This document shows, piece by piece, positions 47,230 through 47,243 of a stretch of DNA of 47,243 nt (positions are counted from its first letter, which is position 1; every line of letters starts with the position of its first letter). Origin of the DNA: Taklimakanibacter albus. GTDB lineage: Bacteria > Pseudomonadota > Alphaproteobacteria > Rhizobiales > Aestuariivirgaceae. The notes under the pieces are model-generated. The model was given only the letters and a program-made list of their open reading frames with translations, searched no databases and was not told the DNA's origin. Both the position numbers and the translations under genes were made by a program. The DNA is taken from NCBI RefSeq assembly GCF_016595235.1, contig NZ_JAENHL010000009.1, positions 1-47,243 on the forward strand, in the 5' to 3' direction.

Positions 47230-47243
47230 AGACTCAAAATCTG
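47230..47243. repeat. attR: att core, right copy (attR)
   Basis: Exact copy of bases 1-14. Upstream phage sequence (CCCTAAACTAGA) does not match a tRNA 5' anticodon strand beyond the core. In the circular phage the two copies collapse into one attP core flanked by CTAGA on the left and GCCCGAC on the right. Confidence 0.8.

Noticed and set aside
1-47243. 14-nt terminal repeat as a circular-assembly overlap artefact
   Set aside because: Assembler overlaps are usually longer and of arbitrary sequence; this one is exactly a tRNA-Leu anticodon arm near an integrase. Not fully excluded without reads.
47213-47243. Open frame from ATG 47213 crossing the att core into the left end (44 codons if circular)
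   Set aside because: AAGGAG is only one base from the ATG, too close for normal use, and the frame would overlap the promoter-like site and gene at 78.
47230-47243. Att core read on the other strand as tRNA-Gln(UUG)
   Set aside because: The loop would be TTTTGAG, and position 38 G is not usual for tRNA-Gln, whereas CTCAAAA is the standard loop of tRNA-Leu(CAA).

Overview
The window is a complete temperate T7-like podovirus (Autographiviridae type) in its integrated, prophage-like orientation. Diagnostic genes are a single-subunit T7-type RNA polymerase, SSB (gp2.5), endonuclease I (gp3), amidase (gp3.5), primase-helicase (gp4), DNA polymerase (gp5), exonuclease (gp6), portal (gp8), scaffold (gp9), capsid (gp10), tail tubular proteins (gp11, gp12), internal virion proteins (gp13 to gp16), tail fibre (gp17), holin-like protein, and small and large terminase (gp18, gp19). 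These lie in T7 order from about 3 to 39 kb. All coding genes are on the + strand; the only minus-strand gene is a tRNA. Base composition is GC-rich. An alphaproteobacterial host is an inference from GC content, a GTA-type spike-base-like protein and the att/tRNA type; it is not shown directly.

Layout. 1-14 is an att core copy. 24-3277 holds early genes (DUF6197-like, methyltransferase, LigA-Ia-like, small membrane proteins, proteasome-beta-like). 3285-5771 is RNA polymerase. 5772-17130 holds DNA metabolism with many small membrane proteins and an Acb2/Tad1-type cyclic-nucleotide sponge candidate. 17130-38900 holds virion, lysis and packaging genes. 38901-39765 is about 0.9 kb of repeat-rich non-coding DNA behind the terminase, the expected place of the virion ends. 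39809-43703 is a string of small early genes of unknown function, good candidates for host takeover or counter-defence. 43704-44662 holds a strongly structured leader with an acidic protein and a microprotein. 44698-46233 is the lysogeny module: a winged-helix regulator and a tyrosine integrase. 46826-46911 is tRNA-Leu(CAA). 47230-47243 is the second att core copy.

How it fits together. The 14-nt repeat at both ends reads as the anticodon stem-loop of a tRNA-Leu(CAA). The flanking phage DNA does not rebuild a tRNA, so integration should split the host gene. The phage carries its own intact tRNA-Leu(CAA) with a different anticodon stem. The simplest reading is tRNA-dependent lysogeny in a T7-like phage: the prophage replaces the tRNA it breaks. 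The terminase and early regions lie next to each other inside the window rather than at opposite ends, which fits a T7 map opened at attP.

Regulation. An 18-bp motif (core CTCTCA, then about GTGATCTA) occurs about 12 times, always in the sense direction and upstream of genes: ten copies from the presumed virion left end to the start of the early genes, one after the RNA polymerase gene and one before capsid. It is the likely promoter family of the phage polymerase, or another phage-specific control site. Two leaders downstream of such copies (5793-5967 and 43793-43923) share a GGCACCGAGG box and several perfect inverted repeats. The second can form mutually exclusive stems, one covering the SD-like GAGAG, and is a candidate undescribed RNA switch.
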